38,495 nucleotides of DNA from contig CACZMI010000021.1 in NCBI GenBank assembly GCA_902782245.1, positions 1 to 38,495 of the forward strand, given 5' to 3'. The notes below the pieces were generated by a model. That model was not told the DNA's origin. It was given only the letters and a program-made list of their open reading frames with translations, and searched no databases. Position 1 is the stretch's first letter. Every line of letters starts with the position of its first letter. The DNA comes from an uncultured Bacteroidales bacterium. Lineage in GTDB: Bacteria > Bacteroidota > Bacteroidia > Bacteroidales > Bacteroidaceae. The translations under genes were made by a program, and so were the position numbers. This document shows, in pieces, positions 1 to 8,465 of this stretch.

Positions 1-1092
1 GACCGCGACGGAACCATCATAGTAGAGCCGTCCGACGAGCAGCTTGACAGCTTTGACAAACTGCAGTTTGTACCCGGAGTATTCCGCAGCCTCACGTTCC
101 TGCGCCAGCACACTGATTTTGAGTTTGTTATGGCCAGCAACCAGGACGGACTGGGCACCTCATCGTACCCCGAGGCGGACTTCTGGCCCACACAGAACTT
201 CATCCTCAACACCCTGAAGGGTGAAGGCGTGGAGTTCAACGACATCCTCATAGACCGCCACTTCCCACAGGACAACGCCCCCACCCGCAAGCCCGGCACC
301 GGCATGTTCGGAAAGTACATGACCGATGAATACGACCTGGCTGCCAGTTACGTAATTGGCGACCGCGCCACCGACGTGGAGCTGGCACGCAACCTGGGCT
401 GCCGTGCCATTTTGCTGCAGGACAGTGCAGATGGCTTATCGGACGATTTGAAGTCAGTTTGCGCTTTTGCCACCCGCGACTGGTGGAAAGTTGCCGAATT
501 CGTGTTTGCAGGCGAGCGCCGTGCATCGGCCCACCGCGCAACAAAAGAGACAGATATACTGGTAGAACTCAATATAGACGGAACCGGCCAGTGCGATATC
601 AGCACCGGCCTGGGATTCTTTGACCACATGCTGGAGCAGATTGGCCGTCACGGAGGTATGGACCTGACCGTCAAGGTCAAGGGTGACCTCTACGTCGATG
701 AGCACCACACCATCGAGGATACCGGAATCGTGCTGGGCGAGTGCATCCGTAAGGCACTGGGTGATAAGCGTGGCATAGAGCGCTACGGCTACGCCCTGCC
801 CATGGACGACTGCATGGCTCAGGTAGTCCTTGACTTTGGAGGCCGCAGCTGGCTGGTATGGAACGCCGAGTTCAAGCGTGAAAAGATTGGCGAGATGCCC
901 ACCGAGATGTTCCTGCACTTCTTCAAGTCCCTGAGCGACGCCGCCGCTATGAACCTGAACATCCAGGCGCAGGGTGACAACGAGCACCACAAGATAGAGG
1001 CCATCTTCAAGGCCTTTGCCCGCGCCCTCAAACAGGCCGTGCGCCGCGACATCTGGAACTACACACTCCCTTCATCAAAGGGCGTGCTGTAG
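1..1092 (+). CDS. hisB: HisB, bifunctional histidinol-phosphatase / imidazoleglycerol-phosphate dehydratase (5' end off window)
   Basis: The frame is open from base 1, so the gene begins before the window; the ATG at 130 is internal. The first visible residues, DRDGT, are the HAD phosphatase motif I. They are followed by ASNQDG, a KPGTGM lysine motif and [10 protein letters not shown] (motif IV), which form the histidinol-phosphatase half. From about residue 175 comes the IGPD half, with [22 protein letters not shown] and DNEHHKIEA; its paired His/Glu clusters bind manganese. Together the halves carry out two steps of histidine synthesis. About 363 residues are visible against about 355 in E. 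coli, so only a few are missing. The loop that binds zinc in E. coli HisB (CxH...CxC) reads [14 protein letters not shown] here and has lost its cysteines. The TAG stop directly abuts the stop of the convergent gene. Identification is secure. Confidence 0.96.
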   Translation, partial: DRDGTIIVEPSDEQLDSFDKLQFVPGVFRSLTFLRQHTDFEFVMASNQDGLGTSSYPEADFWPTQNFILNTLKGEGVEFNDILIDRHFPQDNAPTRKPGTGMFGKYMTDEYDLAASYVIGDRATDVELARNLGCRAILLQDSADGLSDDLKSVCAFATRDWWKVAEFVFAGERRASAHRATKETDILVELNIDGTGQCDISTGLGFFDHMLEQIGRHGGMDLTVKVKGDLYVDEHHTIEDTGIVLGECIRKALGDKRGIERYGYALPMDDCMAQVVLDFGGRSWLVWNAEFKREKIGEMPTEMFLHFFKSLSDAAAMNLNIQAQGDNEHHKIEAIFKAFARALKQAVRRDIWNYTLPSSKGVL

Positions 1093-1620
1093 TCAGTATC
1101 GGCCTACTTTGGGTTTACTGGCCTGGTATTCACTCCAGTTTCCATCATCGTTCCGTTGATATGTGACTTCGCCCCAAGCCCATGGGGTCGTCTTGCCGGT
1201 CTCGTAAAAGTCAATACGGAACTTGCCCTCATAATTGATGATTCCGGGATCTGTGGTGTACAAATGTGTCCAAAAATCATCGGAATACCTGTATCCGTCA
1301 ACGACGACTGCAACCGAATCATTTACTACAACCAATGAGGAATGGACATCGGCTGAATCTCCTTCCTCTTTTCCTGACAGCCATCTCATATCCAGTTTCA
1401 GAGTATCCTCCTTAGAGACAATCACACTTGGATGCCCGTATCTGTCTTCAATTATTGTATCATCATGCAAACAATCCATCACTCTTGATACATATACATC
1501 AGACCAATAGGCGGTAATACACGCCAGTTCGTCGTCCGTATCCCAATTTCTACCCTCACATCCTGTCAAGGTCCAGGATGCAACAACTATAAGCGCAAAA
1601 TATAATATAATCTTTTTCAT
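1093..1620 (-). CDS. Hypothetical lipoprotein, 175 aa
   Basis: I do not recognise the family. I chose the ATG at 1620 because it gives a clean lipoprotein signal: MKKIILYF, a hydrophobic run, then the lipobox LTGC at about residue 21. An in-frame start 27 bases upstream would put charged residues ahead of it. The mature part is acidic and aromatic-rich, with a run of short beta-strand-like segments (SSLVVVNDSVAVVVDGYRY, KFRIDFYET, WAWGEVTYQR) that would suit an NTF2-like or other small beta fold; that is a guess. Its ATG lies 4 bases after the stop of the outer-membrane barrel gene, so the two are probably co-transcribed and work together at the outer membrane. Its stop codon touches the hisB stop. 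Confidence 0.75.
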   Translation of the reverse strand: MKKIILYFALIVVASWTLTGCEGRNWDTDDELACITAYWSDVYVSRVMDCLHDDTIIEDRYGHPSVIVSKEDTLKLDMRWLSGKEEGDSADVHSSLVVVNDSVAVVVDGYRYSDDFWTHLYTTDPGIINYEGKFRIDFYETGKTTPWAWGEVTYQRNDDGNWSEYQASKPKVGRY

Positions 1621-1624
1621 ATCA

Positions 1625-2329
1625 TCAGAATTTGAAACTGGCACCAACTCTTACTCCCGGAATAATCGGAATAGAAAGGAAACAATACTCTGAACCATAA
1701 CCCAGTTCAGTTAAAAATCCGATATTACTATTCATGGGTCTGAACCTGAATCCAAGTAATGTCAGATGCCAACGTATGTCTTTTTCACCTAAAGTGCCTC
1801 TATTCACCACATCACCGGTCAAATCCCAATAATCGCAATCATTCCTTATCTCTCCACCCAGAAAAGCCTGAGTATACATACTGAGTTGTGGACGGTCAAA
1901 AATGTGATATCTTAAACCCAACAGGAAATCCATCTTAAAGGCATATTCTCTGTAGTCTTTTGTGCCGTGAATAACATTGACATCCTGGTAATCAGCTACA
2001 TGGAGTCCTGTATATCCCACTAAAGAAAGGCGTTTAAAGAAACCCGAGTCTGCCAGTTTGTATGCCAATTCTACAGATATACTGGGATACAATGTAGAAT
2101 TGTAGGATTCTTTATTCAAATCACTCAGTTCCATAGGACGGAGAGAATAGAAATCAAGATGATTACCAATATAATTTCTATGGTTTTCAGTATCTGCAAT
2201 AGAGTATAAACCTGGCGTGGATATACCGATATTAAACTCAAAATCTCCTTTTTTATCTTGCGCTTTTAGAGCAAGCGACCCGAATAAGGAAAAGGCTAAT
2301 GTAAAAAGCAAACAATGTCTCAAATGCAT
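1625..2329 (-). CDS. Small outer-membrane beta-barrel protein, 234 aa
   Basis: It has a secretory signal peptide (MHLRHCLLFTLAFSLFGS, cleavage probably after LKAQ), then alternating hydrophobic/polar strands. The C-terminus GVRVGASFKF ends in the aromatic residue typical of barrels assembled by BamA. Aromatic-girdle segments (YTQAFLGGE, RWHLTLLGFRFRP, GFLTELGYGSEYCF) fit a barrel of roughly eight to ten strands. No enzymatic motif is visible. It is the first gene of a two-gene unit with the lipoprotein at 1093-1620. A TATATTTG promoter box lies 19 bases upstream of the ATG, and a family A palindrome lies immediately behind that. Specific function is unknown. Confidence 0.8.
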   Translation of the reverse strand: MHLRHCLLFTLAFSLFGSLALKAQDKKGDFEFNIGISTPGLYSIADTENHRNYIGNHLDFYSLRPMELSDLNKESYNSTLYPSISVELAYKLADSGFFKRLSLVGYTGLHVADYQDVNVIHGTKDYREYAFKMDFLLGLRYHIFDRPQLSMYTQAFLGGEIRNDCDYWDLTGDVVNRGTLGEKDIRWHLTLLGFRFRPMNSNIGFLTELGYGSEYCFLSIPIIPGVRVGASFKF

Positions 2330-2348
2330 AATTGTAATAATAAGTTCC

Positions 2349-2356
2349 CAAATATA
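2349..2356 (-). promoter_or_regulatory. -7 promoter box TATATTTG for the barrel-lipoprotein unit
   Basis: This matches the Bacteroidetes consensus TAnnTTTG. On the same strand a TTTG at 2379-2382, inside the family A palindrome, lies 22 bases upstream and could act as the -33 element. That spacing is slightly longer than the usual 19 to 21. Confidence 0.6.
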
Positions 2357-2373
2357 CGTACTTTTTCAAAAAA

Positions 2374-2404
2374 TGACGCAAAGGGGTCGTTTCTCTTTGC
2401 GTCA
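2374..2404 (+). repeat. Family A palindrome, copy A1
   Basis: A 31-bp element with arms TGACGCAAA and CTTTGCGTCA around the conserved spacer GGGGTCGTTTCT. It lies between the 3' end of the TonB receptor and the promoter of the barrel gene. A decayed extra arm (TTTTGCATCA, 2406-2415) follows and contains the receptor's TGA stop at 2413-2415. Confidence 0.9.
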
Positions 2405-2412
2405 CTTTTGCA

Positions 2413-4419
2413 TCAGAGCGGGATATTGAGCTTCAGGGTGATGTTGCGTCCGGGATTGCGGATGCCAACGTACTTGAGGCGGCTTAGGTGATCAACATAC
2501 ACCTTATCTGTCAGATTATCAGCAACAAGAGTGAGTTGCGCCACACATTTGCCCTTACACATTATGTCCGTATGGGCCGATGCCCCCACGAGCAAATATG
2601 CATCGGTTGCAGTCTCGGTTCCCTGCAGAAAATGATCCTGCCTGAAATGCTGGTCGGCACGCACAGACAGATAGCTGTTGTTCAGTATCTTGCCCGAATG
2701 GGTAATCTCCCATTTCACCTCGGCGCCCACCTTGGGCGCAGGGATAAGCGGCATGTCACTTGACTGAAACCTTCCGCGCACGTATGAGAAATCAGCCCCC
2801 AGATGCAGGGCGTGGAACGGATGGCAATCGGCAGCGAATTCTGCCCCATACAGCAGTGCATCGGTTGCATCATAACGATACTCGTCATAGCTCTCAATAA
2901 CAGTGCCTGTCCGCAAGGCGTAAATGTAGTTGTCAATGCGGTTGCAGAACAGGGCGGCGGTCACAGACACGTGTTGCAACTGCAAATCCGCCCCCAGATC
3001 ACCCTGCAGGCTGAATTCGGGATCAAGTCTGTTGTTACCTTTCTCATAACGTACGGTTCCCTCATGGACTCCGTTCGATGCCAGTTCGCTCAGGTTTGGA
3101 GCACGGAATCCGCGAGCCACGTTCGCCCTCAGATTCAGGTTCTCAAAAGGCGAATAAACCAGTCCGATGCTACCGGTCACACCTGTAAAGTCACGCTCAA
3201 AAGCATCGAACTTATCCTCAAGATACAGACTGCTCAGGTGGCGCATATCGGCCCTTACGCCTCCGGCCAGAGTAAAACGCTCCCAGTTCTTTGTAGTTGT
3301 CACGAACAGTCCGGCATCAAACAGACGGTATGCAGGGATGAGCACCTCCTCGCCCAGATTATCACTCACCTGGTACATTCCGCCCACGCCAGCCGCCAAA
3401 CGCCAGCCGTCGGCAAACTCATCGGTGGTGTAGCGCACATCATAATTCATGGTTGAGAGTTTGAAATCAAGCTCAGCCTCATCGGCCTCTTCCTCAAACT
3501 CCTGACGGCGGTTCTGTTGCAGGCCGATAAGCAGTTTCATGCTGCCGGGACCCATCACAAAAGAATTGTCCAGCACCGCCTTGTAGTGATGTACCTGCTG
3601 GAACGGCAGTTCTACGGCATATCCTGTGGGACCTTCCAGTTCTCCGTCCTCGTAACCTTCGGTCATGCCCGGAGTAAGGTGGTAATATCCCAACGTAAGT
3701 CGTGAGAATCCCCAGTCGCGGTTCAGACCCACCTTGCCGCTGGCCGCGCGCTCCCGGAACTGGGTACCCGGCACAAGCCCGTCGGCGGCGTTGCGGAATG
3801 CATGTGCGTACTTATCGGTAAAACGAACGTCCCAGACCGTTCCACCACGGTTGCCGCTCTGGTGTAAGGAATAGGCTGCCAGGCCGCTGTTAGTCTGATA
3901 CTCGCTGCTCACTCCGGCAGAGAGCGTTCCATCCTCAGGAAACGGATTGGGGTTGAGAATGATTACGCCCGCCAGCGCATCGGACCCGTACATGAGGCTG
4001 GCCGGACCTTTCAGGATTTCGGCGCTTCCCACGGTCTCGGCGTCCACCTCTATTCCGTGTTCATCACCCCACTGCTGGCCTTCCTGGCGGATTCCATCGG
4101 CCAAAAGAATGACCCTATTGTATCCCATGCCGCGAATGACAGGCTTGGAGATGCCGCTGCCGGTGGTTACCTGGCTCACTCCGGGTATGGTTGCTATAGC
4201 ATCTATGATATTTGTCGATGCCTTGCTCTTGAGTGTCTGTGCATCGGCCACGCTTATGGCCGACGGGGTCTGGCTCAGACGGCTGGTTCCGGTCAGTCCC
4301 GTAACCGTGATTTCGTCGAGTTTAAGGTGTTTATAGAATACATCGGTACTGTCTTGAGAATATGCGGCAGTATGCGCTGCTATGCACAGCACAGCCGCAA
4401 TGATAATATTTCTTTTCAT
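2413..4419 (-). CDS. TonB-dependent outer-membrane receptor, 668 aa
   Basis: It imports a ligand across the outer membrane using TonB energy. Visible parts: a signal peptide ending near AAYSQD; a TonB-box-like segment DEITVTG at about residues 35-41; a plug domain at about 45-155 with PGVSQVTTGSG, KPVIRGMGYNRV, ADGIRQEGQQWGDEHG and ILKGPASLMYGSDALAGVI; then a long barrel ending in RNPGRNITLKLNIPL. There is no N-terminal carboxypeptidase-like domain and no SusD partner, so this is not a glycan-type SusC. The QQWGDEHG plug motif and the His/Cys-containing neighbour upstream suggest a metal ion or metal complex as substrate (inference). The stop codon lies in a decayed arm of a family A palindrome. 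It is probably co-transcribed with the gene at 4492-4842, 72 bases upstream. Confidence 0.93.
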   Translation of the reverse strand: MKRNIIIAAVLCIAAHTAAYSQDSTDVFYKHLKLDEITVTGLTGTSRLSQTPSAISVADAQTLKSKASTNIIDAIATIPGVSQVTTGSGISKPVIRGMGYNRVILLADGIRQEGQQWGDEHGIEVDAETVGSAEILKGPASLMYGSDALAGVIILNPNPFPEDGTLSAGVSSEYQTNSGLAAYSLHQSGNRGGTVWDVRFTDKYAHAFRNAADGLVPGTQFRERAASGKVGLNRDWGFSRLTLGYYHLTPGMTEGYEDGELEGPTGYAVELPFQQVHHYKAVLDNSFVMGPGSMKLLIGLQQNRRQEFEEEADEAELDFKLSTMNYDVRYTTDEFADGWRLAAGVGGMYQVSDNLGEEVLIPAYRLFDAGLFVTTTKNWERFTLAGGVRADMRHLSSLYLEDKFDAFERDFTGVTGSIGLVYSPFENLNLRANVARGFRAPNLSELASNGVHEGTVRYEKGNNRLDPEFSLQGDLGADLQLQHVSVTAALFCNRIDNYIYALRTGTVIESYDEYRYDATDALLYGAEFAADCHPFHALHLGADFSYVRGRFQSSDMPLIPAPKVGAEVKWEITHSGKILNNSYLSVRADQHFRQDHFLQGTETATDAYLLVGASAHTDIMCKGKCVAQLTLVADNLTDKVYVDHLSRLKYVGIRNPGRNITLKLNIPL

Positions 4420-4491
4420 TGTGGATTATAGTATCTTGATTAATAATGGTATATGAGGACTATATGCGAAAAAGTCCATTATCTCTGATTA

Positions 4492-4842
4492 TCAGCAAGA
4501 TACCACAGGAGGAGCACGGGATTTGGATCGTTCCTGATAACCTGCTTGCAGGCTGACGGGAACGGCAGGGCAGTCAACAACTGAACTTACGGAAATGACA
4601 GACTGAGCCGTGGGAGTAATCTCCAACTGGACAGCAGAAATGAATCGGCATATCCGGCAGTCATCAATTCCGTCATGATTTATAAAGATGTAATGGGAAC
4701 TGTGTCCCTCAATTATCTCACAGACGGAGTTATGCGGAGGAACAGGCTGATGACGGTGAAACGATGCAAGCAGCAGCGCCTGCACAAATACCGCCAGCAG
4801 CACAATGGCTGACAACCTTCCACTCCTGTTCCTGATCATCAT
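4492..4842 (-). CDS. Small membrane-anchored protein with His and Cys motifs, partner of the TonB receptor
   Basis: The frame is open to a TTG at 4854, but the TATATTTG promoter box overlaps that position. The likely start is the ATG at 4842 (or the adjacent one at 4839), giving about 116 residues. One hydrophobic segment (LSAIVLLAVFVQALLLASF) is followed at once by HRHQ, then by a CEIIEGHSSHYIF segment and DDCRICRF, a CxxC pair; the protein ends VVSC. Short proteins of this layout are common just upstream of TonB receptors in Bacteroidetes and resemble the DUF2946 type found beside copper-linked receptors. I have not confirmed that assignment. Metal binding or sensing at the cell envelope is an inference from the His/Cys content. 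Confidence 0.7.
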   Translation of the reverse strand: MMIRNRSGRLSAIVLLAVFVQALLLASFHRHQPVPPHNSVCEIIEGHSSHYIFINHDGIDDCRICRFISAVQLEITPTAQSVISVSSVVDCPAVPVSLQAGYQERSKSRAPPVVSC

Positions 4843-4851
4843 ATGACGCCG

Positions 4852-4859
4852 CAAATATA
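4852..4859 (-). promoter_or_regulatory. -7 promoter box TATATTTG for the small protein / TonB receptor unit
   Basis: A perfect TAnnTTTGC match ending 9 bases before the ATG at 4842, so the 5' leader should be only a few bases long. It rules out the TTG start at 4854, which lies inside the box. Confidence 0.65.
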
Positions 4860-4865
4860 CAAAAA

Positions 4866-4911
4866 CGACGCAAAGGGGTCGTTTCGTTTTGCGTCATTTT
4901 GCGTCGTTTTT
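4866..4911 (+). repeat. Family A palindrome, copy A2, with an extra arm
   Basis: The core element is 4866-4896 (CGACGCAAA, spacer GGGGTCGTTTCG, TTTTGCGTCA). A further arm TTTTGCGTCGTTTTT follows at 4897-4911 and is a perfect inverted match to the left flank at 4861-4874. This copy lies in a divergent promoter region, not at a gene end. Confidence 0.9.
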
Positions 4912-4913
4912 GC

Positions 4914-4921
4914 TAAATTTG
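4914..4921 (+). promoter_or_regulatory. -7 promoter box TAAATTTG for fbp
   Basis: A perfect TAnnTTTGC match 18 bases before the fbp ATG. A TTTG in the right arm of the palindrome (4888-4891) lies 22 bases upstream and is a candidate -33 element. Confidence 0.65.
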
Positions 4922-4939
4922 CAGTAAACATACAGGACT

Positions 4940-6898
4940 ATGGAGAGAAGCGTAGAATATCTGCAGTTGCTGGCCAAGAGTTTCCCAAGCATCGCGGCGG
5001 CATCGACCGAAATCATAAACCTGGAGGCAATACTCAACCTGCCCAAGGGAACCGAGCATTTTGTGACCGATATCCACGGCGAGTACGACGCGTTTGACTA
5101 CGTGCTGCGATCGGCATCGGGCGTAATCCAGCAAAAGATCGACGCGGTATTCGGCGATGAACTCAGTGCCGATGATAAGCGCACCCTGAGCGCCCTGATA
5201 AGCTACCCCGAGGCCAAACTGCGTGCCATCAAGGCCGATAACGACGACCTGGACGAATGGTACAAGGTTACGCTGATGCGCATGATTGCAGTGCTCACCC
5301 GCGTAGCGTCACGCTACACCCGCTCCAAGGTGCGCAAGGCCCTGCCCAAAGACTACGCCTACATCATTGAGGAGCTCATGCACGAGACCCGCGGCACATT
5401 CATCTCCAAGCATAACTACCTGCAGGCCATCATAGACACGATAGTCAGCACCGGCCGCGCAAGTCATTTCATAACCGCCATAGCCGATGTCACCCGCGAC
5501 CTGGTAATTGATCAGCTCCACATAATAGGTGACATATTCGACCGCGGCTCAGGCGCCCATCGAATAATGGACATGCTCTGCAGTTACCGCGATTTTGACA
5601 TCCAGTGGGGCAACCACGACGTAGTGTGGATGGGAGCCGCCACCGGCAGCGCCGCCTGCGTTGCCAACGTGGTGCGCAACAGTCTCAAATATGCCAGTAT
5701 GACCACCCTTGAGGACGGTTACGGCATCAACCTGCTGCCGCTGGCCACATTCGCCATGCAGACTTATGCCGATGACCCCTGCACGCTGTTCATTCCCGTA
5801 AAGACCGATGACACCCCGGTCGAGGATCTGCCGCAGATGGACCTGCTCTCACAGATGCACAAGGCGATCGCCATAATCCAGTTCAAGATTGAGGCCGCAG
5901 TTATTGCCCGCCACCCGGAGTTCCATATGGAGCACCGCAACCTGCTGGACAAGATTGATTTCAAGCGCGGAGTGATAAACATCGGTGGTAAGGAGTACAA
6001 GTTGCTCGACACCAACTTCCCCACTGTTGACCCAAAAGATCCGTACAAACTTACACCAGCCGAACAGAATGTAATAGACCGTCTGGTGCACAGTTTCTGC
6101 AACAGCAAGGCGCTGGCCCGTCACGTGGACTGCCTCTTTGAGCACGGATCGCTCTATCTGGTGCATAACAACAACCTGCTATATCACGGCAGCGTGCCTC
6201 TGAACGAGGACGGAACGCTGGCGTCCATGAACATCCAAGGTGTTGATTATAAGGGTTGTGAGCTGTTCGACACAATAGATAAATACGTACGTACCGCGTA
6301 TTATGCATCGGACGACGACCCCTTGAAACAGTACGGTCAGGACCTGTTCTGGTATCTCTGGTGCGGCCCAGTATCGCCTCCCTTTGACAAAAAACGCATG
6401 GCCACCTTTGAGCGCTATTTCCTGGCCGAGAAGGAGACGCATTATGAGGAGAAAGGCAACTATTACCGCCTCAAGAACCGCCGCGACATCTGCGAGATGA
6501 TACTGCGCGAATTCGGAATCACGGAGCTTGAGCACGCCCACATAATCAACGGCCACATCCCCGTAAAGGAGTCCAGCGGCGAGAGTCCCATCAAGGCCGA
6601 TGGCCGACTACTTGTAATTGACGGCGGATTCTCAAAGGTTTACCACCAGCAGACCGGAATAGCAGGTTACACGCTGATTTTCAACTCACACGGAATGCGC
6701 CTGGTACGGCACCATCCGTTTGAATCCATCCAGCAGTCTATCGCCCAGGGCATGGATGTGATTGCCGCCACGCAGGTGGTAGAGTATTCAGAACAGCAAA
6801 TTCTGGTGCGTGACACCGACAAGGGTCGCCGCCTGATGTCCCGCGTGGAGGACCTGCGCGCCCTGCTCCAAGCCTACCGCACCGGTCTTATAAAATGA
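4940..6898 (+). CDS. fbp: Fructose-1,6-bisphosphatase class III
   Basis: It hydrolyses fructose 1,6-bisphosphate to fructose 6-phosphate, the committed step of gluconeogenesis, in the cytoplasm. At 652 residues it has the normal size of the class III (Firmicutes/Bacteroidetes) enzyme. The calcineurin-like metallophosphatase motifs are all present: TDIHGEYD at residues 43-50, GDIFDRG at 197-203 and GNHD at 224-227, with further metal-ligand His residues in INGHIP near the C-terminus. The N-terminus MERSVEYLQLLAKSFPSI is family-typical and the ATG lies 18 bases after a promoter box. The TGA stop, and the final Lys codon AAA before it, fall inside a family B palindrome. The convergent neighbour pepD ends in the mirror image of the same element. 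Confidence 0.97.
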   Translation: MERSVEYLQLLAKSFPSIAAASTEIINLEAILNLPKGTEHFVTDIHGEYDAFDYVLRSASGVIQQKIDAVFGDELSADDKRTLSALISYPEAKLRAIKADNDDLDEWYKVTLMRMIAVLTRVASRYTRSKVRKALPKDYAYIIEELMHETRGTFISKHNYLQAIIDTIVSTGRASHFITAIADVTRDLVIDQLHIIGDIFDRGSGAHRIMDMLCSYRDFDIQWGNHDVVWMGAATGSAACVANVVRNSLKYASMTTLEDGYGINLLPLATFAMQTYADDPCTLFIPVKTDDTPVEDLPQMDLLSQMHKAIAIIQFKIEAAVIARHPEFHMEHRNLLDKIDFKRGVINIGGKEYKLLDTNFPTVDPKDPYKLTPAEQNVIDRLVHSFCNSKALARHVDCLFEHGSLYLVHNNNLLYHGSVPLNEDGTLASMNIQGVDYKGCELFDTIDKYVRTAYYASDDDPLKQYGQDLFWYLWCGPVSPPFDKKRMATFERYFLAEKETHYEEKGNYYRLKNRRDICEMILREFGITELEHAHIINGHIPVKESSGESPIKADGRLLVIDGGFSKVYHQQTGIAGYTLIFNSHGMRLVRHHPFESIQQSIAQGMDVIAATQVVEYSEQQILVRDTDKGRRLMSRVEDLRALLQAYRTGLIK

Positions 6899-6976
6899 TA
6901 CCATTGGGGTCAGGCCCCTTTGGTATCATTTTGGAAAAATAGTACCAAAGGGGCCTGACCCCAATGGTATCATTTT
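6892..6976. repeat. Family B palindrome, double copy B1 between convergent fbp and pepD
   Basis: Two 41-bp units (6892-6932 and 6936-6976) are arranged as an inverted pair separated by 3 bases. Each unit is itself a hairpin: AATGATACCA pairs with TGGTATCATT around a GGGGTCAGGCCCC core. The whole can also fold as one long stem. The stop codons of fbp (6896-6898) and pepD (6970-6972) occupy the equivalent TGA in the outer arm of each unit. The T-rich flanks would suit a bidirectional terminator. Confidence 0.93.
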
Positions 6977-8415
6977 ATTGTGCGCAGGATTGCAAGGAGG
7001 TGGTCAAACACCATGGGAACGGTGGCCAGTTCAAGGCGCTCGGACGGTGAGTGTACGCCGCGCAGTGTCGGGCCGATGGAAATCATATCCAGATCGGGGT
7101 ACGATGTCAGGAACAGACCGCACTCCAGACCGGCGTGGATAGCATTGACCTTGGGGTCCTTCCCGAACAGTTCCTTATACGTACGGACCGATATATCCAG
7201 CAGCTCCGACTTGGGATTGGGAGCCCAGCCCGGATAGCCGTCATTGCTTGTAACCTTGGCGCCAGCCAGACGGAAACAAGCTGCCAGAGTAGCCTGCACC
7301 GCATATTTGCCCGATTCAACACTGCTTCTCTGGCTTGCCAGCATAGTGACCTTGCCGTTCTCAGTGCGTATGCGCGCCAGATTTGACGATGTCTCAACCA
7401 GCCCCGGCACATCCATGCTCATGGCATAAACGCCGTTGAACACGGCAAACACTGACCTTATTATATTGCGAGCCACGCCCTGCTCTATGCACTCCCCAAC
7501 AGCATCGGTCGATTCCATAAAGAACTTGGCCTCACGCTCGGTAACATGATATTCATCCTGTACTTCCGATGCAAACACGTTAAAGTCAACGCGTATCTTC
7601 TCGCGGTCGGCAAACGGAACGGCAATCACAGCCTGGGCGTCACGCGGAATTGCGTTATGCAAATTTCCGCCGCTGATGGAACACAGCCTCAGGTCATATT
7701 TGTCAAGAGCGCCGTAAAGGAACCGTGCCAGTATCTTGTTGGCATTGGCATAACCCTTGTCGATATCATCGCCCGAGTGGCCGCCGTGCAACTTATCGAC
7801 CCCTACTCTAAGGAAGAAATATCCCGCAGGAACAGCCTCGGTCTTATATTCAAACTCAACGCTGGTATTGATACCACCCGCACAACCGATGAATATCTCG
7901 CCCTCATCCTCCGAGTCCAGGTTGATGAGCATCTTGCCGTTCATCATGCCCGGCTTGAGGTTCTCGGCACCGGTCAGACCGGTCTCCTCGGATATAGTAA
8001 AGAGGCACTCCACCGGTCCGTGCTCAATCTCCTTGCTGTCCAGAACAGCCAGAGCCATGGCAATACCCATACCGTCATCGGCCCCAAGAGTAGTGCCGCG
8101 TGCCTTGAGCCAGCCGTCCTCCACGTAGGTCTCAATGGGCTGGGTCATGAAATCGTGCTTCAGGGTGGCGTCCTTCTCGCACACCATATCCTGATGGGCC
8201 TGCAGAATCACCGTCTGACGGCCCTCAAAACCGGGAGTTGCAGGCTTGCATATCAGCACGTTACCAACCTCATCCTTCTTTGCGGCAAGCCCGCGTGCGG
8301 CTGCGAACGACATAAGGTACTCACCCATCTTCTCCTCACGACCCGACGGACGCGGAATCCTGCAGATTTCCAGAAATATATCCATCACTCTCTTGGACCA
8401 ATCTATCTTTTCCAT
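6970..8415 (-). CDS. pepD: Cytosolic nonspecific dipeptidase (beta-alanyl/aminoacyl-histidine dipeptidase, M20C)
   Basis: A zinc dipeptidase of the PepD type that releases amino acids from dipeptides, in the cytoplasm. The family motifs are visible: LQAHQDMVCEKD with His74 and Asp76, GADDGMGIA with the bridging Asp at 113/114, SEETGLTGAENL with the catalytic Glu at 143/144, and later HAGLECG, which supplies the last metal ligands. At 481 residues it is the normal family length (about 480-490), and it has no signal peptide. A promoter box TACTTTTG (8466-8473) lies about 50 bases upstream, with GTTG 20 bases further up as a weak -33. The stop codon lies in the family B double palindrome shared with fbp. 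Confidence 0.96.
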   Translation of the reverse strand: MEKIDWSKRVMDIFLEICRIPRPSGREEKMGEYLMSFAAARGLAAKKDEVGNVLICKPATPGFEGRQTVILQAHQDMVCEKDATLKHDFMTQPIETYVEDGWLKARGTTLGADDGMGIAMALAVLDSKEIEHGPVECLFTISEETGLTGAENLKPGMMNGKMLINLDSEDEGEIFIGCAGGINTSVEFEYKTEAVPAGYFFLRVGVDKLHGGHSGDDIDKGYANANKILARFLYGALDKYDLRLCSISGGNLHNAIPRDAQAVIAVPFADREKIRVDFNVFASEVQDEYHVTEREAKFFMESTDAVGECIEQGVARNIIRSVFAVFNGVYAMSMDVPGLVETSSNLARIRTENGKVTMLASQRSSVESGKYAVQATLAACFRLAGAKVTSNDGYPGWAPNPKSELLDISVRTYKELFGKDPKVNAIHAGLECGLFLTSYPDLDMISIGPTLRGVHSPSERLELATVPMVFDHLLAILRTIK

Positions 8416-8465
8416 ATATATTTTAATAAATTATAATAATGTCTTAACAACTCAAAAATGCTTCC

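Noticed and set aside
454-990. A 178-codon minus-strand frame inside hisB
   Set aside because: It is opposite the conserved IGPD domain and has no recognisable features.
2374-2404. Family A palindromes as simple terminators only
   Set aside because: Copies at 4866 and 22474 lie between divergent promoters where no transcript ends, so termination cannot be the sole role.
4420-4491. A cobalamin or other riboswitch ahead of the TonB receptor
   Set aside because: The gap is only 72 bases and shows no conserved riboswitch box.
4843-4854. Extended TTG start for the small His/Cys protein
   Set aside because: The TTG overlaps a perfect -7 promoter box; the ATG at 4842 follows it and gives a standard N-terminus.
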